A stretch of DNA of 53,211 nt from an uncultured Pelagibacteraceae bacterium (GTDB taxonomy: Bacteria; Pseudomonadota; Alphaproteobacteria; Pelagibacterales; Pelagibacteraceae). The position numbers and the translations under genes are program-made. The stretch is from positions 1 to 53,211 of the forward strand of contig CACHOW010000006.1 of the NCBI GenBank assembly GCA_902581695.1. Reading direction: 5' to 3'. The stretch's first letter is position 1, and every line of letters begins with the position of its first letter. Shown in pieces: positions 45,000 to 53,211 of the stretch. The notes beneath the pieces are model-generated. The model was not told the DNA's origin. It was given only the letters and a program-made list of their open reading frames with translations, and did not search any database.

Positions 45000-45855
45000 A
45001 AAAATTAAATATTTTTTACAATTTTTTGTTATTTCTTTATTCCTTTTAATTTTTAAACTCCTTGGATTAAAAATTTCAAGATTAATTTCTAAAAAAATTT
45101 TAACTTTTATTGGTCCCCTTTTTAGATCCAATGTAATGACAAAAGCAAATATTGATCTAGCATTTTCAGAAACAGATGAAAATTTTAAGAAAAAAATTAT
45201 CAATGAAATGTGGTCAACCTATGGAAAAATTTTAGCTGAATACAGCTTTATAAATAAATTTAAAAATCAAAAGCTTGAAAAAAAAATTGAAGTTGAAGGT
45301 CAGTCAGAGCTTGAAAAAATTAGAACCTCAAATAAACCTGTCGTATTTATCTCAGGTCATTTTGATAATTTTGAATTGATGGCAATGCACATTGAAAAAT
45401 CTGGCATAGACTTAGCAACAATTTACAGACCTTTAAATAATCATTTTTTAAATCCTATTATGGAAAATATAAGAAAAAAATATATTTGTAAAAAACAGAT
45501 TAAAAAAGGAATTTCTGGAACAAAAGATTTATTAAAATACTTTAAGTCCGGGACATCAATTGCCTTAATGATCGACCAAAGGGTTTCGGAAGGAATTAAG
45601 TGTAAATTTTTTGGAAAAGAAGCTTTAACAACTACAATTCCTGCACAGTTTGTAAAAAAATTTAATTGTCAAATAGTACCAATCCACATTGAGAGAAAAA
45701 AAGATGATAGCTTTAAGTTAAGAGTTTTTAAGCCTATGGATTTTTCAAAAAATGATACTTTAGAGACTATAACTTTATCTTTAAATTTGTTTTTAGAACA
45801 AATGATCCTTAAAAGCCCTGGTCAATGGATATGGACTCATAATAGGTGGAAGTAA
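44983..45855 (+). CDS. lpxL: Lipid A biosynthesis lauroyl/myristoyl acyltransferase (LpxL/HtrB family)
   Basis: Adds a secondary acyl chain to Kdo2-lipid IVA. One N-terminal membrane helix, then the H-x4-D/E acyltransferase motif as SGHFDNFELMA, followed by DLATIYRPLNNHFLNPIM, the IALMIDQRVSEGIKCKFFGKEA block and C-terminal SPGQWIWTHNRWK. At 290 residues it is standard. Which acyl chain it adds (LpxL or LpxM type) is not decided by sequence. Final gene of the rightward lipid A module; 1 bp from the convergent DUF2093 gene. Confidence 0.9.
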   Translation: MINLIKKIKYFLQFFVISLFLLIFKLLGLKISRLISKKILTFIGPLFRSNVMTKANIDLAFSETDENFKKKIINEMWSTYGKILAEYSFINKFKNQKLEKKIEVEGQSELEKIRTSNKPVVFISGHFDNFELMAMHIEKSGIDLATIYRPLNNHFLNPIMENIRKKYICKKQIKKGISGTKDLLKYFKSGTSIALMIDQRVSEGIKCKFFGKEALTTTIPAQFVKKFNCQIVPIHIERKKDDSFKLRVFKPMDFSKNDTLETITLSLNLFLEQMILKSPGQWIWTHNRWK

Positions 45856-45856
45856 T

Positions 45857-46048
45857 TTAATCTTTTTTCTCTCTTTTTATTGAGGCCTCAATATAAGAAA
45901 AATAAGGCTCCTGCTCTTCAACGCTCCAATAATTTAGTTCTTCAATGGGAATTTTCTTTCCTGATATTGCACAAACTACGTGATCGCCATCTTGAATCAT
46001 CTCAAAATTATTTGGTAAATATTTTATTTTTGCTAATTTTTTAAACAT
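45857..46048 (-). CDS. DUF2093 family small protein
   Basis: From ATG 46048 (MFKKLAKIKYLP) the product is 63 residues. The conserved core is DGDHVVCAISGKKIPIEELNYWSVEEQEPY, which is the DUF2093 pattern of alphaproteobacteria. Its CAISG resembles half of a metal-binding site, but there is only one Cys. Function unknown. The start lies 21 bp from the divergent purD start; longer in-frame starts up to 46120 would overlap purD and are rejected. Confidence 0.82.
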   Translation of the reverse strand: MFKKLAKIKYLPNNFEMIQDGDHVVCAISGKKIPIEELNYWSVEEQEPYFSYIEASIKREKKD

Positions 46049-46069
46049 TTTTAGTTTATATATTCTTAT

Positions 46070-47332
46070 ATGAAAGTTGGAATAATAGGAAGCGGTGGTA
46101 GAGAGCATGCTATTTGCCAATCTTTAAAAAATTCTAAAGAAATTGAGAAAATTTACTGTTTCCCTGGAAATGCGGGTACAGAATTAATTGCAAAGAATAT
46201 TGAGATTAATTTAGATAATTTTGAAAATTTGAAGAATTTTTCTTTAGAAAAAAAAATTGATTTTCTTATAATTGGTCCTGAAAAGCCACTCGTAGATGGA
46301 CTAGTAGACTATTTAGAAAAACACAATATCAAAGTTTTTGGACCTAATAAACTTGCCTCTCAATTAGAGGGGTCTAAAATTTTTACAAAAAAATTATGTG
46401 AAAATTTAAGTATACCAACTGCAAAATTTGGAGTGTTTTTTAATATTAATGAGGCAGAAAAATTTTTAAAAAAATGTAATTATCCCATAGTAATAAAAGC
46501 TGATGGACTGGCTGCTGGTAAGGGTGTTTATATTTCTGAAACAAATGAAGATGCTAAAATGGCGATTAGAGAAATTTTTGAGGGTAAATTTGGGAAAGCT
46601 GAACAATTGTTAATCGAAGAATTTTTAGATGGTGAAGAAATGAGTTTTTTTGTAATTTCAGATGGCAAGAGTTATAAACAATTTGGGACTGCACAAGATC
46701 ACAAAAGAGTTCTTGAAGGTGACAAAGGAAAAAATACTGGTGGAATGGGAGCTTACTCTCCATCTAGATTAGAAAATGAGGTTTTAAATAATAAAATAAT
46801 TAAAAAAATTATTGAACCAACTTTAAATGGTTTAAAAAAGGATAATATTAATTTTAAAGGTTTCTTATACGCTGGGCTGATGGTTAAAAATGGTGAACCA
46901 TTTTTGATAGAATACAATGTAAGGATGGGTGATCCAGAATGTCAAACACTGCTACCTAAGCTTAAAACAGATTTCGGATTATTAATCAAGTCATGCATAG
47001 ATGAAAAATTAAGTAATACTAAAATTGAATGGCACAATGATAGAAGTCTTTGTATCGTAATGTGCTCTAAAGGATATCCAGACGAATATAAAAAAAATCT
47101 TGAGTTAAATTTAGATAATCTGAAATTAAATAAAAATGAATTTTTATTTCATGCTGGAACAAGATTGGTTAATAGTAAAATTTTTTCTAATGGTGGAAGA
47201 GTTTTGAATGTAGTTATCAGATCTAGTGAATTTAAATTAGCAAGAGATAAGGCTTTAAAACTTTTGAAAGATATAAATTGGGAAAATGGATTTTACAGGA
47301 AAGATATAGGCCATAAAGTAATTACTGAATGA
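46070..47332 (+). CDS. purD: Phosphoribosylamine-glycine ligase
   Basis: ATP-grasp enzyme of purine synthesis forming glycinamide ribonucleotide. Seen: N-terminal VGIIGSGGREHAICQSL, IGPEKPLVDGLVDYL, ATP-binding YPIVIKADGLAAGKGVYI, the DHKRVLEGDKGKNTGGMGAYSP signature and EYNVRMGDPECQ. At 420 residues it is full length. It uses PRPP-derived phosphoribosylamine, linking it to prs. Overlaps rsmD by ATGA (47329-47332). Confidence 0.97.
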   Translation: MKVGIIGSGGREHAICQSLKNSKEIEKIYCFPGNAGTELIAKNIEINLDNFENLKNFSLEKKIDFLIIGPEKPLVDGLVDYLEKHNIKVFGPNKLASQLEGSKIFTKKLCENLSIPTAKFGVFFNINEAEKFLKKCNYPIVIKADGLAAGKGVYISETNEDAKMAIREIFEGKFGKAEQLLIEEFLDGEEMSFFVISDGKSYKQFGTAQDHKRVLEGDKGKNTGGMGAYSPSRLENEVLNNKIIKKIIEPTLNGLKKDNINFKGFLYAGLMVKNGEPFLIEYNVRMGDPECQTLLPKLKTDFGLLIKSCIDEKLSNTKIEWHNDRSLCIVMCSKGYPDEYKKNLELNLDNLKLNKNEFLFHAGTRLVNSKIFSNGGRVLNVVIRSSEFKLARDKALKLLKDINWENGFYRKDIGHKVITE

Positions 47333-47889
47333 GAATCATATCAGGAAAATTTAAAGGAAAGAAAATAATTTCATCAAAAGATAAAGCTACAAGACCTCTT
47401 AGGGACTTAGTAAAAGAATCTATATTCAATGTAATCAAACATTCAAATAAAATTAAGATCAATATAGAAAAATCAGTTGTACTAGATCTTTTCTCAGGCT
47501 CAGGATCTTTTGGTTTAGAAACAATTTCAAGAGGAGCAAAAAAATGTCTATTTGTTGAGAATTATTCGAATGCTTTAGAAGTATTAAATAAAAATATTAA
47601 AATCCTTAAATGTGAAAATAATTGTAGTGTTAATTACCTTGATTGTTTTAGTTATATTGAGAATTTACAAAATAATGAGATAAAATCAGATCTAATTTTT
47701 TTAGATCCTCCTTATAAAGAAAAAAATATAAATGTCATAATAGAAAAAATACTTGAAAAAAATATACTTAGTAAAAATGGAATAATTTTAATACATCGTC
47801 ATAAAAAGGATGATGTTAAATTGACTGATAAATTAAATATAATAGATTTAAGAATGTACGGTATCTCAAAAATTATATTTGCAAATTAA
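47329..47889 (+). CDS. rsmD: 16S rRNA (guanine(966)-N2)-methyltransferase
   Basis: Rossmann-fold methyltransferase for 30S assembly. Visible: MRIISGKFKGKKI, ATRPLRDLVKESIFNVI, the SAM-binding VLDLFSGSGSFGLETISRGA and the catalytic LDPPYKEKNI. At 186 residues it matches the family. Start at the ATG overlapping the purD stop. Its TAA sits in a TTAA palindrome shared with the convergent pgi stop (47886-47889). Confidence 0.94.
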   Translation: MRIISGKFKGKKIISSKDKATRPLRDLVKESIFNVIKHSNKIKINIEKSVVLDLFSGSGSFGLETISRGAKKCLFVENYSNALEVLNKNIKILKCENNCSVNYLDCFSYIENLQNNEIKSDLIFLDPPYKEKNINVIIEKILEKNILSKNGIILIHRHKKDDVKLTDKLNIIDLRMYGISKIIFAN

Positions 47890-49055
47890 GATTTTTTAAG
47901 AATTTTAAATGTATCAGTCTTTATTAACTCAACTGCTGGCTGATCATAAGGATTGATTTTAAGAGCTTCTGCTAAAAGAATTGTTTCCAAAATAAAAAAA
48001 GCAAACAATTCACCTAAAGTTCTTTCATCTCTTTTCTTAATCACAAAACTTCTAAATGGTATTTTTCTTTTTGAAAATACGTTTTGAGTCGCCCTAAATT
48101 GTGCATATAAAATTTCTGATATTTTTTTATCTTTTAAATAGTGATGTGATGGTAATAAACTTTTATTATCTATTTTTTTTGAGATCTCATCTTTCACAAA
48201 AAAAAAGGTGAAAAAATTCTTTTTAAATCCATCTAGATAAAGTTGCATTAAACTGTGATTATCTTTTGGAACTGATGAAATTATTGGTAAAATTCCTTTT
48301 GAAGATTTTCCTAAACTTTCTGCCACAAGTTGTTGATACCAATAAAATAAACTATTTGATTTCTCATCATAATTTAAAATAATTGAATTATTTTTTTTTC
48401 CCTCATGAAATGAAAATATTGATGATACATTATATGTTAGATAATTAATAAATTTATTGCTTGAAATTAAGCTATCAAATCTTTTAAATTTATTTGGATC
48501 TAGGCCCATAAAAAATGCTGGTATCATACCAGTCTCTGAGAGCACCGAATATCTTCCCCCAATAAAATTATTATGATCTATTATTTCACTTTTTAATTTA
48601 AAAGCTAAAGTACGTAGATAACTTTTTCTATCCTCAGTTATAAATAAGCAATTATTTTTAACCTTTTTCGAATTTAGATTAGTTAATGTTTCAAGTGTGT
48701 TTCCAGATTTTGAGATAATAATATTTAATTTTTTATCTTTAGATTCTTTATTATCTGATAAATTTATATCATTGATAAATTGAAATTTTTTTTTTATTTT
48801 TCTATTAAGGAAAGAATAAATCGCTTCTGCGCCTAAACTAGAACCACCCATACCAAAAATTCTGAAGTATTTAAATTTCTTATATTTGCTTATCGACTGA
48901 AATTTAAATTTATATTTATATTTATCCGATAAACTTAATAATATTTGATTATTTCCTTTTGAATAACTTTCTAAAAGTTTACTAAATTTTTTTTTAATTT
49001 TAGAATTATCTTTTTTCTTTTCAAAATTTCTAAATTCTATACTAGAAAAACCCAT
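47886..49055 (-). CDS. pgi: Glucose-6-phosphate isomerase, short form
   Basis: Interconverts glucose 6-phosphate and fructose 6-phosphate. Family blocks are GMGGSSLGAEAIYSF, ISKSGNTLETLTNL, GGRYSVLSETGMIPAFFMG, AESLGKSSKGILPI and DQPAVELIK near the end. At 389 residues it is much shorter than E. coli Pgi (549) and below the usual 440-450 bacterial form, so peripheral segments have been lost, yet the sugar-phosphate loop is intact. Its ATG shares a base with the BamF-like stop (TAATG). Confidence 0.92.
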   Translation of the reverse strand: MGFSSIEFRNFEKKKDNSKIKKKFSKLLESYSKGNNQILLSLSDKYKYKFKFQSISKYKKFKYFRIFGMGGSSLGAEAIYSFLNRKIKKKFQFINDINLSDNKESKDKKLNIIISKSGNTLETLTNLNSKKVKNNCLFITEDRKSYLRTLAFKLKSEIIDHNNFIGGRYSVLSETGMIPAFFMGLDPNKFKRFDSLISSNKFINYLTYNVSSIFSFHEGKKNNSIILNYDEKSNSLFYWYQQLVAESLGKSSKGILPIISSVPKDNHSLMQLYLDGFKKNFFTFFFVKDEISKKIDNKSLLPSHHYLKDKKISEILYAQFRATQNVFSKRKIPFRSFVIKKRDERTLGELFAFFILETILLAEALKINPYDQPAVELIKTDTFKILKKS

Positions 49056-49372
49056 TATCTGTTTTTGATTTGTTCCAAAACAAAGTCTTCTGCAGAGCCA
49101 GATTTAGTTGATTTTGTTTTTGAGGATTTTTCTAAATTTAAAATATCTTCTAAATCAATATCTTTTTCTAATCCTTGTATTTCCTCATTATAAGTTTCTT
49201 CAGTGGGTTTCGGTAGTTCCATATATCTTGGTGGCATTACCAAAGGACTCTTTTTTTTTACTAAAAACTCATCACTATTTTCTCTTTTATTGCCACTCAA
49301 ACCATCTTTTACAGATTGACAAGATGTTAAAAAAATAGAGAGAATGATTAGATAAAAATTAAATTTTTTCAT
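49055..49372 (-). CDS. Lipoprotein, DUF3035 / BamF-like
   Basis: From ATG 49372 (MKKFNFYLIILSIFLTSC) the product has 105 residues with a clear lipobox, LTSC, making C18 the lipidated residue. The following NSDEFLVKKKSPLVMPPRYMELP matches the DUF3035 pattern, which includes BamF, an outer-membrane beta-barrel assembly lipoprotein of alphaproteobacteria. Its position after lspA fits that family. The start overlaps the lspA end by 14 bp, so the signal peptidase and one of its probable substrates are translationally linked. BamF function here is inferred. Confidence 0.82.
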   Translation of the reverse strand: MKKFNFYLIILSIFLTSCQSVKDGLSGNKRENSDEFLVKKKSPLVMPPRYMELPKPTEETYNEEIQGLEKDIDLEDILNLEKSSKTKSTKSGSAEDFVLEQIKNR

Positions 49373-49844
49373 TTGATTTATTTTTATTAAAAAATATTTC
49401 AGCAATAATAAGGCAAACAACTCCTAAAGAGACAAATATATCAGCAATATTAAATACAAACCAGTGAAAATTAGATATATGGAAATCTATAAAATCAGGC
49501 ACTGATGAGTGTCTTATTCTATCTACAAAATTTCCTAAAGCCCCACCCACTATCATTGAATAAAAGTAAGAATATTGATCTTCTTTTTTAATCAAGAATA
49601 ATAAAATTATTATTACAAAAAAAATTACTAAAGTTATCAAGTTATAGAAAAAATCATCATTAAAACTTAGTAGGCCAAAAGCTATACCTTCATTCCAAAT
49701 TAATTGAAAATTTAAAAAACTTGTAAGATAGATTAAATCATTTTGGAACTTAAACATATTTATAATGTAGTATTTTGAAATTTGATCAACTAAAAAAATT
49801 GAAAAAATTAATGAAAACTTTATCAAAAAATTTTTTTTTATCAT
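49359..49844 (-). CDS. lspA: Lipoprotein signal peptidase (signal peptidase II)
   Basis: Inner-membrane aspartic protease that removes lipoprotein signal peptides after lipidation. The catalytic pair is D117 in SSVPDFIDFH and D135 in FNIADIFVSLG; GGALGNFVDRIRH and the N-terminal DQISKYYI are also typical. Four transmembrane helices, 161 residues. Start overlaps the ileS stop (ATGA, 49841-49844), completing the conserved ribF-ileS-lspA series. Confidence 0.96.
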   Translation of the reverse strand: MIKKNFLIKFSLIFSIFLVDQISKYYIINMFKFQNDLIYLTSFLNFQLIWNEGIAFGLLSFNDDFFYNLITLVIFFVIIILLFLIKKEDQYSYFYSMIVGGALGNFVDRIRHSSVPDFIDFHISNFHWFVFNIADIFVSLGVVCLIIAEIFFNKNKSNEKI

Positions 49845-52570
49845 TTGCGAATTTTACAATTTGGCCTCTTACATCCCTCTACACTTATTTTCCAGCATAT
49901 AGGGCATTTTTTTCCAGTAGCTTTTTGGGTTAAAACTTTTGTTTCTTTTTCAGAGCCTTCTTTTATTTTTACAGAAGATGCAATACAAAGTTCTGCAAAA
50001 TCTACATCCTTAAAAATTTTATATAATTCTTTATTTAGTTCTATTTCTAAACTAGCCTCTAAACTTGAGCCTATTTCTTTTTTTGCTCTCTTTTCTTCAA
50101 TACTTAAATTACAAGCATCTCTAATTTGAATTAGTTTAGACCACTTTTCATATAAATTTATATTTTCAAACTTCTTGTGGAAATCAGTAAATTTTTCAAG
50201 ATGAATACTTTTTTTTGACTTTGATACTAACTGATAAATTTCCTCTGTTGTAAATGATAAAATTGGTGCAAACCATTTAAGTAACGAATCTAAAATAATA
50301 TTCAACAACAATAACGTTGATTTTCTTTTTTCAGAAACTTTTGGATCACAATATAAAGTATCCTTTCTTATATCAAAATAAAATGCTGACAAATCTACTG
50401 TACAAAAATTTAACAACTCTTTGTATAGATTATGAAAATTGTAATTTTTAAAGTTTTTTTCAAAATTTAAGTTCAATGTATAAATTTTATGAAGCATAAA
50501 TTGCTCTAATTCTGGTAATTTATTAATATCAACCTCATCTAAAGCTATATTCTCAAAATTATCATTCAAGTTTCCAAGTAAATATCTAAATGTATTTCTT
50601 ATTTTTCTATAAGACTCTGAGTGTTGATCTAGTATTGAATAATCAATTCTTAAATCTTCTGCATAATTTGATGATGCTACCCAAATTCTAAGTATGTCTG
50701 CTCCGTACTTTTTCAAGATATCTTCAGGAGCAATTACATTACCTAATGACTTGGACATTTTTAATCCTTTGCCATCAACTACAAACCCATGTGAAAGAAT
50801 TGACTCGAATGGTGCTCTACCTCTTGTTCCACAAGACTCTAATAAAGACGAATGAAACCAACCTCTGTGTTGATCTGAACCTTCAAGATACATTGATGCA
50901 GGCCATTTCAAATCATCTCTTTTTTCTAATACAAATGAATGTGTTGATCCACTATCAAACCAAACTTCAACAATATCAGTCATTTTTTCGTAATCTTCTG
51001 CTTTATATTTTTTTCCTAAAAATTTTTGTGGATCGTCAGAAAACCAGCAATCAGAACCCTCTTCTTCATAAATCTTTGCAATATTTTCAATAAGTTCATC
51101 ATCAACTAAAATTTCTTTAGTTTTTTTGTTTAGGAAAATTGGCAAAGGAACTCCCCAAACTCTTTGTCTAGAAACACACCAATCTGGTCTAGTTTCAATC
51201 ATTGCCTTTAATCTTTCTTTTCCTTTACTAGGATAAAAGGTTGTATCATCAATTGCCTTTAAAGCTTTATTTCTAAGCTTATGACTTTCCATTGATATAA
51301 ACCATTGAGGTGTAGCTCTATGAACTAACGGTGCTTTTGATCTCCAAGAGTGGGGATAAGAATGAATTAACTCACTGTTTCTTAAAAGTTTATTTTGTTC
51401 TTTTAGCTTTTCAATTACAATAGGGTTAGCCTTAAAAATATGAATACCTTCAAATAAAGATACATTTCTTGTATATTTTCCATCTCCATCAACTGTTTCT
51501 ATTGCTTTAATTCCATTATTTAAACAGAGATTAAAATCATCTGGCCCATGACTTGGTGCACAATGAACTATTCCTGTACCTTGTTCAGTTGTAACAAAAC
51601 GTGCATTTAACATTGGTATATCGAAATCATAACCCAAGTCTAGAAAAGGGTGATTACAAATAGTGTCTTTGAACTCAATGCCTTTAAATTTCTTTAATTC
51701 TTTATAGTCATTAATTTTACAATCTTTTATTACTGACTCCAATAAAGCTTTGGCTATTATAATTTTTTTATCTTTAAATTCACCATCATCTTTTATTTCA
51801 ATCATTAAATATTCTAGACTTTCATTATAAGCTAGAGCTTTATTAGCTGGAATTGTCCACGGGGTAGTAGTCCAAATTATTATACTACTATTCTCTATAT
51901 CTTTGATATTTGATGATTTAATGGGAAAAGAAGCGTATATTGTATCTGATTTATGATCCTGATACTCAACTTCTGCATCAGCTAGAGCTGTTTTTTCAAC
52001 AGTAGACCATAATACAGGTTTAAAACCTCTATAAAGACTTCCTTCTTTAAGAAATTTTCCAAGCTCTCTAACAATTTGAGCTTCTGCATTGTAGCTCATT
52101 GTAGAATAATAATTCTCCCAATCACCGATTACACCTAATCTTTTAAATTGATCTTTATGAATCTCTATCCACTTTTCTGCAAAAGATCTGCATTCTTTTC
52201 TAAATTCAACAATAGGAACATCATTTTTATTTTTTTTATTTTTCTTATATTGTTCCTCTATTTTCCACTCAATCGGTAAACCATGACAGTCCCAGCCAGG
52301 AACATAAACAGAGTCTTTGCCATCCATTTGATGAAATTTTACAATTATATCTTTAAGGATCTTATTTAAAGCTGTTCCCATATGGATATTTCCATTTGCA
52401 TAAGGAGGGCCATCATGAAGTATGAATTTTTCTTTACCCTTTCCAGACTTTCTGAGCTCTTTATATAAATTTATATCTCTCCACAATTCTAAAATTTTTG
52501 GTTCTCTAATCGGTAAATTTGCTTTCATAGAGAAAGCTGTTTTTGGGAGATTTATTTGGTCTTTACTCAT
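49841..52570 (-). CDS. ileS: Isoleucyl-tRNA synthetase
   Basis: Class Ia synthetase charging tRNA-Ile. HIGH-type motif in PPYANGNIHMGTALNK near residue 57, the editing domain with WTTTPWTIPANKALAY, the KMSKS loop GLKMSKSLGN, and the C-terminal zinc knuckle CPICWKISVEGCKRPNC. At 909 residues it is full length for a bacterial enzyme. The ATG overlaps the ribF stop (ATGA, 52567-52570). Confidence 0.98.
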   Translation of the reverse strand: MSKDQINLPKTAFSMKANLPIREPKILELWRDINLYKELRKSGKGKEKFILHDGPPYANGNIHMGTALNKILKDIIVKFHQMDGKDSVYVPGWDCHGLPIEWKIEEQYKKNKKNKNDVPIVEFRKECRSFAEKWIEIHKDQFKRLGVIGDWENYYSTMSYNAEAQIVRELGKFLKEGSLYRGFKPVLWSTVEKTALADAEVEYQDHKSDTIYASFPIKSSNIKDIENSSIIIWTTTPWTIPANKALAYNESLEYLMIEIKDDGEFKDKKIIIAKALLESVIKDCKINDYKELKKFKGIEFKDTICNHPFLDLGYDFDIPMLNARFVTTEQGTGIVHCAPSHGPDDFNLCLNNGIKAIETVDGDGKYTRNVSLFEGIHIFKANPIVIEKLKEQNKLLRNSELIHSYPHSWRSKAPLVHRATPQWFISMESHKLRNKALKAIDDTTFYPSKGKERLKAMIETRPDWCVSRQRVWGVPLPIFLNKKTKEILVDDELIENIAKIYEEEGSDCWFSDDPQKFLGKKYKAEDYEKMTDIVEVWFDSGSTHSFVLEKRDDLKWPASMYLEGSDQHRGWFHSSLLESCGTRGRAPFESILSHGFVVDGKGLKMSKSLGNVIAPEDILKKYGADILRIWVASSNYAEDLRIDYSILDQHSESYRKIRNTFRYLLGNLNDNFENIALDEVDINKLPELEQFMLHKIYTLNLNFEKNFKNYNFHNLYKELLNFCTVDLSAFYFDIRKDTLYCDPKVSEKRKSTLLLLNIILDSLLKWFAPILSFTTEEIYQLVSKSKKSIHLEKFTDFHKKFENINLYEKWSKLIQIRDACNLSIEEKRAKKEIGSSLEASLEIELNKELYKIFKDVDFAELCIASSVKIKEGSEKETKVLTQKATGKKCPICWKISVEGCKRPNCKIRK

Positions 52571-53211
52571 TTTGTTTTTTTTGCCACTAGAAGATCACTC
52601 ATAATTTGTTTTTTTAATTGATCTACATTTTTGAATTTTTTTTCTTTTCTAATAAACTTTAAAAATTCAACTGTTAAGTACTTATTATATAAATTTCCAG
52701 AAAAATTAAATAAATGAACCTCTAATAATATTTTTTTTCCACTGAATGTAGGCCTATACCCTAAATTTGCTATTCCTTTAACATGTTTGTTATTTTTGTG
52801 CATTTTAACTCTCACAGCGTAAACTCCTGGACATGCTACTACATAGTTTTTGATATCAATATTAGCTGTGGGAAAACCAATTTTTTTTCCTAATTGTCTA
52901 CCTTTTTGAACTTTACCTTCTACAGACCATTTTCTATTTAATAGTTTATTTGCTTCTTTTAATTTGCCGGTTTGTAAATATTTTCTAATTAAAGTAGATG
53001 AAACTATTTTTTTTTGGCTTAATAAAGGCTTCGGTTTAATAATTTTAAAATTACATCTATTTTCAAATTCAATTAATTGTTTGACGTCTCCTTCTCTTTT
53101 ATTACCAAATCTAAAATTATTACTAACAAATATGAATTTTGCATTTAATTTTTTTGCTAATATTTTACTAATAAAATTAGTCGACTTTGTCTTTGAAAAA
53201 ACTTTATTAAA
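52567..53211 (-). CDS. ribF: Bifunctional riboflavin kinase / FMN adenylyltransferase, 5' end beyond window
   Basis: The reading frame is open from the window edge at 53211 to the TGA at 52567, giving about 214 residues; roughly the first 90-100 residues are outside the window. The visible part starts in the adenylyltransferase domain (FVSNNFRFGNKREGD, then SSTLIRKYLQTGKLKEANKLL). It continues through the kinase domain with GRQLGKKIGFPTANI, PGVYAVRVKM, GIANLGYRPTF, LEVHLFNFSGNLY and FIRKEKKF. It makes FMN and FAD from riboflavin, supplying cofactors used by several flavoproteins in this window. Operon with ileS and lspA. Confidence 0.95.
   Translation of the reverse strand, partial: FNKVFSKTKSTNFISKILAKKLNAKFIFVSNNFRFGNKREGDVKQLIEFENRCNFKIIKPKPLLSQKKIVSSTLIRKYLQTGKLKEANKLLNRKWSVEGKVQKGRQLGKKIGFPTANIDIKNYVVACPGVYAVRVKMHKNNKHVKGIANLGYRPTFSGKKILLEVHLFNFSGNLYNKYLTVEFLKFIRKEKKFKNVDQLKKQIMSDLLVAKKTK

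Noticed and set aside
46049..46120. N-terminal extension of the DUF2093 protein
   Set aside because: It would overlap the purD start by over 50 bp and adds residues with no family match; ATG 46048 fits DUF2093 and leaves a spacer.

Overview
The window is about 30% G+C, has almost no intergenic DNA, and carries alphaproteobacterial gene orders: ribF-ileS-lspA, mutY-DUF721-dsbA-smc, ctaC-ctaD-ctaB-(small ORF)-ctaG-ctaE-surf1, petABC and atpI-B-E-F'-F. It also holds a complete lycopene-to-retinal cassette ending in blh. Together these point to a streamlined marine alphaproteobacterium of the SAR11 / Candidatus Pelagibacter type. That assignment comes from gene content and order, because no rRNA gene is present. 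No insertion sequence, prophage, CRISPR array or obvious transferred island was seen.

Layout. 1-3.4 kb (+): prs, L25, pth, ychF. 3.4-6 kb (-): cytochrome bc1 complex (petA-petB-petC). 6-7.8 kb (+): trmL, hemF, greA. 7.8-11.7 kb (-): a TPR protein, ispE, tRNA-Gln and the CCA-adding enzyme. 11.8-14.2 kb (+): a degenerate UDG-like protein, rnhB and the GANTC methyltransferase ccrM. 14.2-16.4 kb (-): an FAD monooxygenase and mutY. 16.4-26.5 kb (+): a DUF721/DciA-like gene, a DsbA-like oxidoreductase, a very short SMC, the ATP synthase F0 genes and crtI-crtB-crtY-blh. 26.5-28.9 kb (+): ispH, thrB, rnhA. 28.9-37 kb (-): rsmE, the aa3 cytochrome oxidase operon, surf1, thrC and a peroxiredoxin. 37-39.8 kb (+): HAD, twin CDGSH, pirin and quinone reductase. 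40.2-45.9 kb (+): ubiA and a lipid A/Kdo module. 46-47.9 kb (+): purD, rsmD. 47.9-53.2 kb (-): ribF (cut by the window edge), ileS, lspA, a BamF-like lipoprotein and pgi.

How the genes fit together. Much of the window is bioenergetic: bc1, aa3 oxidase with its assembly factors, heme and ubiquinone synthesis steps, the F0 sector, and a route from phytoene synthesis to retinal for a rhodopsin encoded elsewhere. The retinal cassette lies 39 bp behind the F0 genes and overlaps ispH, the last enzyme of the isoprenoid-precursor pathway.

Most notable observations: (1) the SMC is only 798 aa, has no recognisable hinge, and has a Cys-x3-Cys pair exactly at the midpoint of its coiled coil; (2) three GANTC sites lie in 49 bp at the promoter of the GANTC methyltransferase gene; (3) the cca start codon is 3 nt from the 3' end of tRNA-Gln; (4) a 41-aa membrane protein is joined to both neighbours by ATGA overlaps in the oxidase operon; (5) the UDG-like protein has lost its Fe-S cysteines and motif B histidine; (6) mutY and the DciA-like gene have abutting start codons on opposite strands; (7) all seven convergent gene pairs leave at most 1 bp for termination. 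All family assignments were made by reading motifs, without database searches.
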